From: an uncultured Gammaproteobacteria bacterium
GTDB lineage: Bacteria; Pseudomonadota; Gammaproteobacteria; Steroidobacterales; UBA11654
Length of the DNA: 64,000 nt
Direction: 5' to 3'
Assembly (NCBI GenBank): GCA_902595845.1
Contig: CACJRN010000007.1
Coordinates: forward strand, 1 to 64,000
Shown here: piece by piece, positions 1 to 9,977 of the stretch
Position numbering within the stretch: position 1 is the first letter of the stretch
How the letters are laid out: every line of letters begins with the position of its first letter
Position numbers and translations under genes: made by a program
Notes under the pieces: generated by a model
Seen by the model: only the letters and a program-made list of their open reading frames with translations
Told to the model about the DNA's origin: nothing
The model's database searches: none

Positions 1-2
1 TT

Positions 3-476
3 GAGCATGGCACATTTATGGATCTTGAGGCCATGGATCTGATGATTGAAAATGGGACTTACTATGTTCCAACTATTTCAGCGGGTGAATTCGTAGCAGA
101 GAAATCAAAGATAGATAACTTTTTTCCTGAAATTGTGAGACCAAAGGCTGCAAGTGTTGGTCCACAAATCAGCGACACTTTCAGAAAAGCTTATGAAAAA
201 GGAGTGAAAATTGCATTTGGGACAGATGCAGGAGTTCAAAAGCATGGCACCAATTGGAAAGAATTTGTCTATATGGTTGAAAATGGAATGCCAGCAATGA
301 AAGCCATTCAATCAGCAACCATGGAAACGGCAAAACTACTTCGAATTGAAGATAAGCTTGGTTCAATTGAATCAGGAAAGCTTGCAGATTTAATTGCAGT
401 CAAAGGAAATCCCATTGAAGACATCTCAGTATTAGAAAATGTTGATGTTGTCATTAAGGATGGTTTGCTTTACTAG
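3..476 (+). CDS. Amidohydrolase family protein, C-terminal part (cut by window edge)
   Basis: The open frame is already running at the left edge, so only the last 157 residues are present. It opens with an EHGTF stretch, the IEHG-type metal-binding histidine of imidazolonepropionase/prolidase-like amidohydrolases. About 65 residues later comes FGTDAG, which carries the metal-binding Asp of this TIM-barrel family. The end has the usual return to the small beta domain: [19 protein letters not shown] followed by a VxVVIKDG strand. Members hydrolyse cyclic amides, dipeptides or related C-N bonds; the substrate cannot be told from this part. A DUF1330 gene follows 14 bases downstream. Confidence 0.85.
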   Translation, partial: EHGTFMDLEAMDLMIENGTYYVPTISAGEFVAEKSKIDNFFPEIVRPKAASVGPQISDTFRKAYEKGVKIAFGTDAGVQKHGTNWKEFVYMVENGMPAMKAIQSATMETAKLLRIEDKLGSIESGKLADLIAVKGNPIEDISVLENVDVVIKDGLLY

Positions 477-490
477 AAATTGAGATTTCT

Positions 491-898
491 GTGAAAGTTA
501 AAAATAAACTCAGACCAAATGCTTTGGCCATGGCCGGTTTTCTTGTGGGTGATACCAAGTCGACTATCAAAATGGTGAACTTATTGAAGTTCAAGAAGAA
601 AGCATCTTATGAGGATGGAAGAGAGACTGATTTGACTGGAGAGGAAGCATATAGAATCTATGCCCATGAGGTGAGTTCGATTCACTTACCAAAAGTGGGA
701 GGGAGTATCATTTTTTCAGGTAAAGTCAGCAGACTTTTAATCGGTGAGGCTGAGGAGTTATGGGATATGGTTGCCATTGCAGAATATCCAAATAAAAAGG
801 CAATGCTAAAGATGATTTCAGATAAAGATTACAGAGAATCTGAAAAACATCGGGCAGCAGGCCTTGAAGGTCAGCTTAATATTGAAACCATGGATTAA
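491..898 (+). CDS. DUF1330 domain protein
   Basis: A 135-residue protein starting at GTG. It has the DUF1330 (dimeric alpha-beta barrel) pattern: a strand MVNLLKFK near residues 28-35, a middle strand around GGSIIFSGKV, and a final strand-helix AIAEYPNKKAMLKMISDKDY followed by HRAAGL. Members are small cytoplasmic proteins of unknown reaction, often next to catabolic genes. It sits 14 bases after the amidohydrolase and 15 bases before tadA, so the three are probably co-transcribed. The family call is firm; no function is inferred. Confidence 0.75.
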   Translation: MKVKNKLRPNALAMAGFLVGDTKSTIKMVNLLKFKKKASYEDGRETDLTGEEAYRIYAHEVSSIHLPKVGGSIIFSGKVSRLLIGEAEELWDMVAIAEYPNKKAMLKMISDKDYRESEKHRAAGLEGQLNIETMD

Positions 899-913
899 AG
901 TTTTCCACTAGAT

Positions 914-1363
914 TTGAAGACAGACGCAAAATCGCTCATGAAGCTTGCCTATGATCAGGCAATTAAAAGTGAGTCAAATGGAGAAGTGCCAGTTGGCGCT
1001 ATCTATCTTCATGATAATCAAATCATCGCAGAATCGGGTAATGTCACCATTTCTAATCATGATCCATCTGGCCATGCAGAAATTATGGTCTTGAGAAAGG
1101 CCTCGGAAATAAGAAAGAATCATAGGATTGGTGGAACTTTGGTTGTTACTTTAGAGCCTTGTGTGATGTGCATGGGAGCGATGATTCAAGCACGCATTGA
1201 AACATTGATTTTTGGTGCATTTGATCCACGATCAGGTGCCGCTGGGTCTGCATTTGATCTCTCTAACTCTCCTAAGTTGAATCATAAAATCAATGTAATT
1301 GGAGGAGTGATGGAGAATGAATGCAAGGATTTGATTCAGGGCTTCTTTCAATCAAAAAGATAG
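914..1363 (+). CDS. tadA: tRNA-specific adenosine deaminase TadA
   Basis: Zinc-dependent deaminase that converts A34 to inosine in tRNA-Arg(ACG). The catalytic HAE motif (about residues 54-56) supplies a zinc ligand and the proton-shuttle Glu, and PCVMC (about 92-96) supplies the two zinc cysteines. GEVPVGAIYL and the C-terminal FFQSKR segment are typical of the family. The frame opens with TTG at 914; an ATG at 938 gives a protein starting MKLAYDQA, which also matches the usual TadA N-terminus and may be the true start. It faces the alkylsulfatase-like gene, 7 bases between stops. Confidence 0.92.
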   Translation: MKTDAKSLMKLAYDQAIKSESNGEVPVGAIYLHDNQIIAESGNVTISNHDPSGHAEIMVLRKASEIRKNHRIGGTLVVTLEPCVMCMGAMIQARIETLIFGAFDPRSGAAGSAFDLSNSPKLNHKINVIGGVMENECKDLIQGFFQSKR

Positions 1364-1370
1364 AACGAAT

Positions 1371-3071
1371 TTATTCTGCAAATTTAGACAGAAAATTCAG
1401 AAAATTTGTCCTTTGCCCACCAGTTTCAATATCACCAGAAGCCACAGTCATAATTGGATTTCTAACTCCAGCAAGCGCTTCTTTTAAAATTTGTTCGCTT
1501 GTTTTCACCAGGATATCGCAATTTGTTTTTTCAGATGAGACTTCTGCAATTTGATTTCTCAAAGTTATTGTTTTGATATTTCCAGATTCGAATTCAAAAC
1601 ACACCCTTTGCTTGATACCTTTTGCTTTCTCTGGATTCAACCTTACAGAGAGAATATCAAAAAACATATCTATAGAAATCTCACTTAATAATTCACTGGT
1701 TTGTGGAAGCAACGGCTCTGCCTGATAATTGGCATTCAATTCATTGGCAGAGCTCAAAAAGTAGTTTCTCTTATTGGGATTGAGTGCACGATCTCCAATA
1801 TATTGTATGGCTTCTTGCCTTAATTTTTTTGTGGAATCAATTTTATAATTCAATGCCAGTAAGTTATCACTTAATTGCAATGCCCACTGCATATCTTCAC
1901 TTTCGACAGCTTTTTGCAGTGCTTCAAAAAGTTTTTCTTCGCCCCCTGAGAGGATAGCAAGTCTTCTTGCATAATCTTCAGATGGCAATGGGTCAAGATT
2001 AGAAACATTTCCATCAAACCATCCAAGGTAACCATTAAATATACTTTTTACGGACCAACGAACAGTCCCATAAAACTCTCTTACAAATGGCGATGAAGAG
2101 ACTTCCGGTGGCAATTGAATCATATGTGATATTTCATCTGGAGAATGACCCTTATTCATAAGCCTGATCGTTTGGTCATGAACAAACTGTATGGCATCCC
2201 TGTAGATTGTGAGCGTTTCCAATACCTCTTCACCCTCGAGAGGTTTCGTATGACTTGGCAATAGATAATCAGGTTTGAGTGAACGCATGTGATCAAGGCT
2301 TTTAACCCAACTTTTAACATCTCTGTGAGGTGTGCCACGAATGGTGTATAGGTTTGGAAAGGTTCTATAGATATTGTCACCAGGCATCAGAGCTTTGTGT
2401 TTTGGTAACCAGACGAATAATTGGTCATTGGTTTCACCTGGAGCATGATAGAGTTCGATGTCGACACCAGCAATATTGATTTTTAGTTCATCGGTGAAAG
2501 TAATATTTGGTTTTATATAACCAATTGGACTTTGTGAGACTCCCAGATATGGTCCAATTCCAACATTAATGACATCACCTGAAGGCAGTTCCGTACCGAA
2601 CATCCTTGAGCTTCTTTTTGAGATAATTGGATTTAAAATTCCCATGATTCTTTCAACATACTCGCTTGTCGACTCATGAGCGATGACCATGGGTTTCTCT
2701 TCACCAAGATTATAGTAATAGGCAGCACCAAAAGTATGGTCACCATGATTGTGTGTATAAATGATTGCCTTTATTGGATTTGAGTTGATTTTACTGAAGT
2801 GTGAATATACTTCCTCTGCCTCAGCAACACTATCAGATGCGTCAATGATGATATTTCCATCTATACCCTCGACCATGATCGAATTCGCGATACCATAACC
2901 AACAGCCAGATGAAGGCCATTGTCAAAAGAGTAAACTCGCTTATCAAATTCATTGCTGTGCTGAATCAGATCATCAAGGATGACTATATCAATTTCTCGA
3001 CTCAAGTCATCTTTAGAATCAGAACAACCCAATAAAAAAACAAGAGTGAAGAGGAAGAAAGATTTTTTCAT
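1371..3071 (-). CDS. Alkylsulfatase-like metallo-beta-lactamase lipoprotein (SdsA1/BDS1 type)
   Basis: About 566 residues. The N-terminus MKKSFFLFTLVFLLGC is a lipoprotein signal peptide with an LLGC lipobox, so export and lipidation are expected. The metallo-beta-lactamase domain has THNHGDHTFGA, the HxHxDH di-zinc motif of this fold, and a later YHAPGETNDQ segment typical of alkylsulfatases. An alpha-helical middle part follows (SPDEISHMIQLP), then a C-terminal SCP2-like domain. Known relatives such as Pseudomonas SdsA1 hydrolyse primary alkyl sulfates such as SDS to alcohol and sulfate. Start chosen at the ATG giving the classic lipoprotein signal; another ATG lies 18 bases upstream. It is convergent with tadA. 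Family call is strong, substrate is inference. Confidence 0.85.
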   Translation of the reverse strand: MKKSFFLFTLVFLLGCSDSKDDLSREIDIVILDDLIQHSNEFDKRVYSFDNGLHLAVGYGIANSIMVEGIDGNIIIDASDSVAEAEEVYSHFSKINSNPIKAIIYTHNHGDHTFGAAYYYNLGEEKPMVIAHESTSEYVERIMGILNPIISKRSSRMFGTELPSGDVINVGIGPYLGVSQSPIGYIKPNITFTDELKINIAGVDIELYHAPGETNDQLFVWLPKHKALMPGDNIYRTFPNLYTIRGTPHRDVKSWVKSLDHMRSLKPDYLLPSHTKPLEGEEVLETLTIYRDAIQFVHDQTIRLMNKGHSPDEISHMIQLPPEVSSSPFVREFYGTVRWSVKSIFNGYLGWFDGNVSNLDPLPSEDYARRLAILSGGEEKLFEALQKAVESEDMQWALQLSDNLLALNYKIDSTKKLRQEAIQYIGDRALNPNKRNYFLSSANELNANYQAEPLLPQTSELLSEISIDMFFDILSVRLNPEKAKGIKQRVCFEFESGNIKTITLRNQIAEVSSEKTNCDILVKTSEQILKEALAGVRNPIMTVASGDIETGGQRTNFLNFLSKFAE

Positions 3072-3140
3072 GGAAATATGTGAAAGCATTTATTGGATCA
3101 TAAACTTTATTTGATCCCATTAAAACTGAATCTCTTTAAT

Positions 3141-3722
3141 CTAGCGTCTTTTTGATATCGCGATTTCTTTAAAATCAAGATTATTAAACTCAAATCTTTC
3201 TGCAACAATGAGTTCTTTATCAACTGTATATCTCCAGTCATAGTGCATTCCAAGCTCATCATTCTTTGGTGGACGTATTTCAAAGATGACAGTATATAAC
3301 TCATCGATTTTTCCAGGCAGCTTGATGTTTTTAGCATAGTGCAAATTGTCAGACATATTGACATGAGGGGTAAGCTTGTGAGTATCCGAAGAACCTGTGG
3401 TTTCGTTGATTAATACCGCAGTAATATTCAGGTAAGCAACATGACCACCTTCTGGAGAGCCTTTTGGCGCATCACTTGACCAGTTTGCAAGAACTTCAAT
3501 ATGAACATCTGTTTCATTTTCACTGAGATAGTATTCTTCTGGCATGATTTCATCTTTGACTCCCCCTTCAAAAATCAAATCCACTCCTGGCTCAATAGAT
3601 CCTGTTCCAATGATCATCTCAGCTTGTATTTCATGGTTTTGAAATAAAACCAAGATGATAAAAAAGCCAATGAATTGATGTTTTAGTTTTTTGTCTAAGA
3701 TTTTTGACATAAATAAGCCCAT
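3141..3722 (-). CDS. P19/Tp34-like periplasmic iron-binding protein
   Basis: A 193-residue protein with an N-terminal signal segment (FIGFFIILVLF, ending near AQA/AEM at about residue 35). The body resembles the pfam Iron_transport family (Campylobacter P19, Treponema Tp34): TDVHIEV with a candidate metal His near 74, GGHVAYLNI near 92-100, and the hallmark DNLHYAKNIKLPG near 126-138, followed by a FEIRPP strand. Such proteins bind iron or copper in the periplasm and usually partner an FTR1-type permease, which is not visible here. A near-consensus Fur box lies just upstream. An in-frame ATG 12 bases downstream is an alternative start. Diverged from textbook members, so family call is moderately sure. 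Confidence 0.7.
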   Translation of the reverse strand: MGLFMSKILDKKLKHQFIGFFIILVLFQNHEIQAEMIIGTGSIEPGVDLIFEGGVKDEIMPEEYYLSENETDVHIEVLANWSSDAPKGSPEGGHVAYLNITAVLINETTGSSDTHKLTPHVNMSDNLHYAKNIKLPGKIDELYTVIFEIRPPKNDELGMHYDWRYTVDKELIVAERFEFNNLDFKEIAISKRR

Positions 3723-3744
3723 CTAAAATTTTAAGTTTTACCAT

Positions 3745-3763
3745 GATAGTGATAACCATTCTC
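3745..3763 (-). promoter_or_regulatory. Fur box upstream of the P19-like iron gene
   Basis: The 19 bases GATAGTGATAACCATTCTC match the Escherichia coli Fur consensus GATAATGATAATCATTATC at 16 of 19 positions by hand alignment. The site lies 23 bases before the ATG of the minus-strand iron-binding gene, where Fe-Fur would block transcription. It also lies about 70 bases before the -10 of the plus-strand DUF1820-purL side, so effects on that gene are less likely. A Fur homologue is encoded at 50790-51197. Confidence 0.75.
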
Positions 3764-3832
3764 ATTTTAAATCTTTTTTTGTGAATGACGTCTAACTGAA
3801 AAGATATTTCTTCAACGAGATTACAATCAGGG

Positions 3833-3838
3833 TATAAT
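3833..3838 (+). promoter_or_regulatory. Candidate -10 box for the DUF1820/purL transcript
   Basis: A perfect TATAAT lies 33 bases before the chosen DUF1820 ATG. The best -35 (TTCAAC at 3811-3816, 16-base spacer) is weak. Nothing else in the 3723-3870 divergent spacer looks like a promoter for this side. Confidence 0.45.
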
Positions 3839-3870
3839 TTGGATTCTTATCCAACATGTATTTCGGACAA

Positions 3871-4209
3871 ATGCCCTCGAAAAAAAAGTTATATAAAATA
3901 ACATTTAGCAATCAAGGGAAGCTCTATGAGCTTTATGCAAAAGAAGTCTCTAATAGCAATCTTCTTGGCTTTATTGAAATTGAATCACTCGTTTTTGGGG
4001 AAAAAACATCGCTTGTTGTAGATCCGTCAGAAGAAAAAATAAAAACAGAGTTTGAGGGAGTCAAGAGAACTTATGTCCCAATGCATTCTGTGCTAAGAAT
4101 CGATGAGGTTGATGAGCAAGGAGTCAGCAAAGTGAGTAAAGCAGAAGGAGATAATGTGACACAAATGCCCAATACTGTTTTTGTTCCCGATGATAAATCG
4201 AAAAGTTAA
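3871..4209 (+). CDS. DUF1820 family protein
   Basis: About 112 residues. The segments KLYKITFSNQGKLYELYAKEV, VVDPSEEKIKTEFEGVKRTY and VPMHSVLRIDEV are characteristic of DUF1820, a small cytoplasmic family largely confined to Gammaproteobacteria, of unknown function. The start is taken at the ATG at 3871 because similarity begins there (MPSKKKLYKI); an in-frame ATG lies 15 bases upstream. It precedes purL by 25 bases and is probably co-transcribed with it. Confidence 0.8.
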   Translation: MPSKKKLYKITFSNQGKLYELYAKEVSNSNLLGFIEIESLVFGEKTSLVVDPSEEKIKTEFEGVKRTYVPMHSVLRIDEVDEQGVSKVSKAEGDNVTQMPNTVFVPDDKSKS

Positions 4210-4234
4210 TAAAAGTTAATTTGGATATAGAAGG

Positions 4235-7200
4235 ATGATTGTAAAAGAGGGACCCGCATCGCATTCCCCATTCAAGCTTGAATCATTACTGAGACGTATC
4301 CAAAGTATTGATCAAAATATTGATGATTTGGGTGCAAGGTTTATCCATCTTATTGATTCAAAGAATGACCCTGATGAAGAACAGGACCGAATCTTAGATT
4401 CGATTTTAGAGTATGGCCCAGACTGGCCTTTTGGAAATGATGAAGGGTTTAAAGTTTTTACCTTACCTCGTTTTGGAACCACTTCCCCATGGTCTAGCAA
4501 GGCAACAGATATCGCAAAAGTATGTGGACTTACTTCTATTGAAAAAATAGAAAGAGGAGTCGTCTTTACTCTCGCATTAAAAGATAAAGATTCAGCACCA
4601 AGCAAAGAAGCAATAGAGATGCTTTATGATCGAATGACAGAGGTCGTAATCACAGATCTTAAGCAAGCAAAAGAAATTTTTTCTTCTCTAGAGCCGCAGC
4701 CATTTTCAGATGTGGATATATTATCTGATGGCAAGAAGTCTCTGGAGACTGCAAATATTGAGTTGGGATTGGCATTAAACAATGATGAGATTGATTACCT
4801 TTTGGAACAATTTACAAAATTGAATCGAAATCCAACCGATGCTGAACTCATGATGTTTGCACAGGCGAATTCAGAACATTGCAGGCATAAAGTCTTCAAT
4901 GCAGATTGGGTCATTGATGGTATTGATAAAGAAAGAAGTCTTTTTCAAATGATCAAAAATACTTATGAGGCCAGTTCTAGGAATGTTCTATCTGCTTATA
5001 AAGACAATGCTGCTGTTATCGCTGGACATAAAGCAGATTGGTTTTTGCCCCATCTCGATGATCAGAAATACGGAAGATTCCATGATGAGATTCATACGAT
5101 GATGAAGGTTGAGACGCATAATCATCCCACCGCAATTTCACCATATCCCGGAGCTGCTACTGGCTCAGGTGGGGAGATCAGAGATGAAGCAGCAACAGGC
5201 AGAGGAGCAATGCCAAAAGCCGGTTTAACTGGTTTTAGTGTTTCGCACCTATTTATACCAGGGGATCTTCAATCTTGGGAAAAGACAATCGGTAAACCCG
5301 ATCATATTGCATCAGCACTCGATATTATGCTCGATGGACCAATTGGTGGTGCTGCATACAATAACGAGTTTGGGCGACCCAATATTCTTGGTTATTTTAG
5401 AACCTTTGAGGAAGAAAATAAGGAAGAGTCGAATGCTTCTTGGGGTTTTCATAAGCCCATCATGATTGTTGGTGGGATGGGTAATATTTCAGATTCATCT
5501 GTCAAAAAAAATGACATTGAAGCTGGTTCTTTGATCATCGTTTTAGGTGGACCAGCCATGTTGATCGGATTGGGTGGCGGTTCTGCGTCATCTTTGAATG
5601 CCGGTAGCAGCGATAGCGAATTGGATTTTGCATCTGTGCAAAGAGACAATGCCGAACTGGAAAGGAGAGCACAGGAAGTCATTACTCGTTGTTTTGCAAT
5701 GGGTGTCCAAAATAAAGAAGACAATGCTAACCCAATCATACTCATTCATGATGTTGGAGCTGGAGGTCTTTCAAATGCCATTCCAGAAGTTGCTGATCAC
5801 AGCAAAATGTCAGCAGACATAAACTTGAGGGATATCGACAATGCTGAGTTTGGAATGAGCCCTTTGGAAATCTGGTGTAATGAGGCCCAAGAGAGATATG
5901 TTCTCTCCATTCACCCTGATGACTTGGAAGTTTTTGATCAGGTTTGTAAGAGAGAACGATGTCCATATGCTGTTGTTGGAGAAGTTGCAACACATGGCAA
6001 CTTAAGATTGAAAGACGAAGTTTATGATAATTATCCAATAGATATGCCAATGGATGTTTTATTCGGCAAGCCTCCCAAAACAAAACTAGAAATTACTTCA
6101 GAGCAAAAATCGATCATTGATGATGGTCTTGAAGGCATTGATATTGAGGAAGCAGCTTTAAAGATTTTAAGATTCCCAACTGTTTCAGATAAAACTTTTT
6201 TGATTCATATCGGAGACAGAACAGTTGGTGGTTTGGTCTCACAAGATCAGTTTGTTGGTCCATGGCAAGTACCTGTGAGTGATGTAGCGGTTACATTGAA
6301 AGATCACTTTGGTGTTCAAGGTGAAGCCATGGCAATGGGTGAAAGATCCCCAATCGCAGTTCATAACGCCGCAGCTTCAGGAAGGATTGCTGTGGGAGAA
6401 GCGATCACAAATATTCTCTCAGCGCCCATTTGTGATATTGCAGATATAAAGCTTTCTGCAAATTGGATGTCTTCAATCATGACAGACAGACTCAAGCAGG
6501 ATCTATATGAAACAGTCGAAGCCATTTCAGTTGATTTTTGTAGCAAAATTGGGATCACCATCCCTGTGGGAAAGGATTCACTCTCCATGCAAACATCATG
6601 GGTAAACGAAGAAAAACAATATAAAAACACTGCTCCACTCTCTTTAGTTATTTCAGCATTTTCTCCCATCGATGATGTGAATAATGTCATCACGCCACAA
6701 TTGAAAGATAAAAGTGAGAGCATCTTATTGTTGATTGATCTCGGACAAGGGCAAAATCGAATGGGTGGTTCATGCTTGTCTCAAATTTACAACCGCAGTC
6801 TAGGCGAAACGCCAGATATCGAGAACCCAGAGGTTCTTAAGAAATTTTTCAATGCAATTACAAAATTAAAATCCAGAATGCTGATTCAGGCATACCATGA
6901 TCGATCTGATGGAGGCCTTTTTGCATGTGTCTCAGAGATGGCGTTTGCTGGTAACATGGGCCTTGATTTGTCACTTGAAGCAACAAATCAAGAAGAGTTG
7001 CTTAAATTGTTATTTTCTGAAGAGTTGGGTTGCGTCATTCAGATTCAAAAAGGTGATCTAGATGATGTTTTAGATATTCTGAATGAAGCTTCTTTATCAA
7101 ATTCTATATATCCAATCGGAACAGTTGTAAAAGATAAGCAAATCAGTATTAAGAATAATGAATTTAATCATTCATTTGACCTAAAAACACTCCGGCAAGC

Positions 7201-8131
7201 TTGGTCAAAAATGTCTTATGAAATGCAAAAACTCAGAGATAACCCAGAGACCGCTGAGGAAGGATTTAAAAAAATATTAGATGTAAATGACCCAGGATTA
7301 AATCCTAAGATTAAATTTGGTCCAACTCAGATTGACTATAAACGTCTAACTAAATCGAGTCCAAAAGTAGCAATACTCAGGGATCAAGGGGTCAATAGCC
7401 AAATTGAGATGGCAGTGGCATTCAATAAAGCTGGTTTCAATGCATATGATATTCATATGACTGACATATTGAATGGTCAAGTCAATTTGGATGAATACAT
7501 TGGTTTGGTTGTATGTGGAGGATTTTCATATGGTGATGTTTTAGGTGCTGGAGGTGGCTGGGCAAAGTCAGTGTTATTCAATCAAAATGCACAAAATCAA
7601 TTTAAAACTTTCTTTCATAGGGAGGAAACATTCAGTCTTGGCATATGCAATGGTTGCCAGATGTTGTCTCAGTTGAAAGATCTGATTCCAGGTGCAGATC
7701 ACTGGCCCAGATTTGTCAGAAACCTGTCTGAGCAGTTTGAAGCAAGGCTGAATATGGTAGAAGTTTTAGAATCAAATTCAATTTTTCTGAATGGAATGGA
7801 AGGCTCAATGATTCCAATTGCAACATCACACGGAGAAGGACGCGTTCAGTATTCAAATGATGGCGATATGAATGCATTGATAGAGGCAAGCGGTGTGACC
7901 ATAAGGTATGTTGATAATTTTGGCCAACCAGCTATACATTATCCAGACAATCCCAATGGTTCAGAGTCAGGCTTTGCAGGATTTTGTTCCGATGATGGGC
8001 GATCTACAATCATGATGCCTCACCCTGAAAGAGTAATGAGAACAGAACAGTTTTCATGGTGTCCAGATGACTGGAAAGATCATGGACCTTGGGCTAGATT
8101 TTTTGTCAATGCAAGAGATTGGATCGGTTAG
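4235..8131 (+). CDS. purL: Phosphoribosylformylglycinamidine synthase (single-chain PurL)
   Basis: A 1298-residue enzyme catalysing FGAR + Gln + ATP to FGAM, the fourth step of purine synthesis. It has the large single-chain form of Proteobacteria: an N-terminal PurS-like domain, a linker with [15 protein letters not shown], two AIR-synthase-like halves ([20 protein letters not shown] in the first, [19 protein letters not shown] in the second) and a C-terminal class I glutaminase with the Cys nucleophile in [11 protein letters not shown] and the His in ATSHGEGR. Its N-terminus, [13 protein letters not shown], matches the MxxLRGAPALSxF start of homologues. purF, another purine gene, is at 31.8 kb. 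Confidence 0.98.
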   Translation: MIVKEGPASHSPFKLESLLRRIQSIDQNIDDLGARFIHLIDSKNDPDEEQDRILDSILEYGPDWPFGNDEGFKVFTLPRFGTTSPWSSKATDIAKVCGLTSIEKIERGVVFTLALKDKDSAPSKEAIEMLYDRMTEVVITDLKQAKEIFSSLEPQPFSDVDILSDGKKSLETANIELGLALNNDEIDYLLEQFTKLNRNPTDAELMMFAQANSEHCRHKVFNADWVIDGIDKERSLFQMIKNTYEASSRNVLSAYKDNAAVIAGHKADWFLPHLDDQKYGRFHDEIHTMMKVETHNHPTAISPYPGAATGSGGEIRDEAATGRGAMPKAGLTGFSVSHLFIPGDLQSWEKTIGKPDHIASALDIMLDGPIGGAAYNNEFGRPNILGYFRTFEEENKEESNASWGFHKPIMIVGGMGNISDSSVKKNDIEAGSLIIVLGGPAMLIGLGGGSASSLNAGSSDSELDFASVQRDNAELERRAQEVITRCFAMGVQNKEDNANPIILIHDVGAGGLSNAIPEVADHSKMSADINLRDIDNAEFGMSPLEIWCNEAQERYVLSIHPDDLEVFDQVCKRERCPYAVVGEVATHGNLRLKDEVYDNYPIDMPMDVLFGKPPKTKLEITSEQKSIIDDGLEGIDIEEAALKILRFPTVSDKTFLIHIGDRTVGGLVSQDQFVGPWQVPVSDVAVTLKDHFGVQGEAMAMGERSPIAVHNAAASGRIAVGEAITNILSAPICDIADIKLSANWMSSIMTDRLKQDLYETVEAISVDFCSKIGITIPVGKDSLSMQTSWVNEEKQYKNTAPLSLVISAFSPIDDVNNVITPQLKDKSESILLLIDLGQGQNRMGGSCLSQIYNRSLGETPDIENPEVLKKFFNAITKLKSRMLIQAYHDRSDGGLFACVSEMAFAGNMGLDLSLEATNQEELLKLLFSEELGCVIQIQKGDLDDVLDILNEASLSNSIYPIGTVVKDKQISIKNNEFNHSFDLKTLRQAWSKMSYEMQKLRDNPETAEEGFKKILDVNDPGLNPKIKFGPTQIDYKRLTKSSPKVAILRDQGVNSQIEMAVAFNKAGFNAYDIHMTDILNGQVNLDEYIGLVVCGGFSYGDVLGAGGGWAKSVLFNQNAQNQFKTFFHREETFSLGICNGCQMLSQLKDLIPGADHWPRFVRNLSEQFEARLNMVEVLESNSIFLNGMEGSMIPIATSHGEGRVQYSNDGDMNALIEASGVTIRYVDNFGQPAIHYPDNPNGSESGFAGFCSDDGRSTIMMPHPERVMRTEQFSWCPDDWKDHGPWARFFVNARDWIG

Positions 8132-8204
8132 CCAACTATTTTATAAAAATCATCGAACTATTTATGCGAAGTGAGTAGAATTTCTATTCTATGTGTGAGG
8201 AATT

Positions 8205-9458
8205 ATGACTTTTTCAGAAACATTATCAAAACTTGATTCAGAACTTGCTTCTGCAATTGAGTCAGAACAAAAGAGGCAAGAGGAGCATATCGAGCTGATT
8301 GCTTCTGAGAACTATACCTCTAAGGAGGTCATGGAGATCCAAGGCTCGGTTCTGACAAATAAATATGCAGAAGGTTACCCAGGTAGAAGATACTATGGTG
8401 GCTGCGTTCATGTTGATGAAGCTGAAGTGCTTGCAATTGAGAGAGTCAAGCAACTCTTCGATGCCGATTATGCAAATGTTCAACCGCATTCTGGCTCGCA
8501 GGCCAATATGGCTGTTTACATGTCTCTTCTTGATCATGGAGATAAAATTCTTGGCATGAGCCTTTCAGATGGAGGACATCTTACACACGGAGCAAAAGTT
8601 AACTTTTCTGGTCAAATGTATGAGTTTTTCTCATATGGAATCAATCCTGATACTGGAAGGATTGACTATGATCAAGTCTCTAAACTTGCCGAGACGCACC
8701 GTCCAAAAATGATTGTCGCTGGTTTTTCTGCATACTCAAGATTGGTCGACTGGAATGTTTTCAGAGATATTGCTGACTCTATTGGTGCTTATTTCATGGT
8801 AGATATGGCTCATGTCTCAGGGCTGATAGCTGGAGGTTGTTATCCAAATCCAGTTCCAATCGCTGATGTAACAACTTCAACTACCCATAAAACTCTGAGA
8901 GGGCCCAGAGGCGGAATCATTCTTGCGCGTAAAAATGAAGACATACAAAAGGCAATCAATAAGCAAGTATTCCCAGGTACACAGGGCGGACCTTTGATGC
9001 ATGTTATTGCTGCCAAAGCTCATGCATTCAATGAAGCGCTTAAACCAGAGTTCAAGACTTATCAAGAAGCTGTGGTAAAGAATGCAAAAGCCATGGCATC
9101 AAGGTTTCAAGAACATGGATATCAGATTGTATCCGATGGAACAGATTGTCATCTATTTTTGGTTGATCTAAGCAATACAGATATCACTGGCGCCGATGGT
9201 GAGAGAGTATTGGGAGAGGCAAATATCACTCTAAATAAAAATTCAGTTCCAAATGAACAAAGGTCACCGATGATAACCAGTGGGCTAAGAATTGGTTCAC
9301 CGGCCATTACAACAAGAGGATTTGGCGTTTCAGAGGCAGAGTATGTTGTAGATCTGATTCATGAAGTTCTGAGCGATATCAATAATCAAAGCAATATTTC
9401 TTCTGTGAAGAATAAAGTTAAGGATCTCTGTAAGGGTTTTCCAGTTTACCTTCAGTAA
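8205..9458 (+). CDS. glyA: Serine hydroxymethyltransferase
   Basis: 417 residues. PLP enzyme that interconverts serine and glycine while loading 5,10-methylene-tetrahydrofolate. It has [11 protein letters not shown] near residue 29, YPGRRYYGG near 58 and the PLP lysine in [14 protein letters not shown] (Lys229). Good ribosome site GAGGAATT before the ATG. The 73-base spacer from purL contains a small palindrome (TAGAAT-TTCT-ATTCTA at 8176-8191) of unknown meaning. nrdR follows 9 bases downstream, a typical gammaproteobacterial arrangement. It works with folD and fhs in this window for one-carbon supply. Confidence 0.98.
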   Translation: MTFSETLSKLDSELASAIESEQKRQEEHIELIASENYTSKEVMEIQGSVLTNKYAEGYPGRRYYGGCVHVDEAEVLAIERVKQLFDADYANVQPHSGSQANMAVYMSLLDHGDKILGMSLSDGGHLTHGAKVNFSGQMYEFFSYGINPDTGRIDYDQVSKLAETHRPKMIVAGFSAYSRLVDWNVFRDIADSIGAYFMVDMAHVSGLIAGGCYPNPVPIADVTTSTTHKTLRGPRGGIILARKNEDIQKAINKQVFPGTQGGPLMHVIAAKAHAFNEALKPEFKTYQEAVVKNAKAMASRFQEHGYQIVSDGTDCHLFLVDLSNTDITGADGERVLGEANITLNKNSVPNEQRSPMITSGLRIGSPAITTRGFGVSEAEYVVDLIHEVLSDINNQSNISSVKNKVKDLCKGFPVYLQ

Positions 9459-9467
9459 GTCACTTCC

Positions 9468-9977
9468 ATGTATTGTCCTTTTTGTGGTCACCAAGAAACC
9501 AAAGTGGTTGATTCAAGGTTGGCCGGAGATGGATATCAAACCCGAAGAAGAAGAGAGTGTATTGCATGCAGCGAGAGGTTCACAACGTTTGAATCTGCTG
9601 AGTTGGTATTACCAAAATTAATTAAAAGAGATGAATCTAGAGAGCCTTTCAATGAGTCAAAACTGAGAGCGGGAATTCTTGTTGCAACAGAAAAAAGGCC
9701 AATCAGCAGCGAATCCATTGAAGAACTGATCTCAAGAATCATTCGAAAGGTTCAAAAATTAGGAGAAAGGGAGATACAATCGAGAACCTTGGGGGAAATT
9801 GTGATGCTTGAATTGAGAGAGATTGATGAGATTGCCTTTGTTCGGTATGCATCAGTCTATAGAAGATTCCAAGATATTGAGGAATTTGAGAAAGAAATTG
9901 AATCATTGAGAGATACACCATCTGCAGCAGACAGTCGCTCTCAAATTTCAATCTTTCCGGAAGAAGATGAATCATGA
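9468..9977 (+). CDS. nrdR: Transcriptional repressor NrdR
   Basis: 169 residues. Nucleotide-sensing repressor of ribonucleotide reductase genes. The N-terminal zinc ribbon has Cys3, Cys6, Cys31 and Cys34 (MYCPFCG and CIACSERF) with the basic RRRREC stretch between them. An ATP-cone follows ([19 protein letters not shown]). The C-terminus is acidic. It overlaps ribD by four bases (ATGA), so it is translationally coupled to the flavin operon. Confidence 0.97.
   Translation: MYCPFCGHQETKVVDSRLAGDGYQTRRRRECIACSERFTTFESAELVLPKLIKRDESREPFNESKLRAGILVATEKRPISSESIEELISRIIRKVQKLGEREIQSRTLGEIVMLELREIDEIAFVRYASVYRRFQDIEEFEKEIESLRDTPSAADSRSQISIFPEEDES

Noticed and set aside
6361-6723. 120-codon minus-strand frame inside purL
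   Set aside because: Antisense shadow of purL; no motif or upstream ribosome site.
8132-8204. Glycine riboswitch before glyA
   Set aside because: The spacer is only 73 bases and lacks the conserved core; only a short palindrome is seen.
9374-9473. FMN riboswitch before the flavin operon
   Set aside because: The operon is led by nrdR with only 9 bases after glyA; no riboswitch core found.
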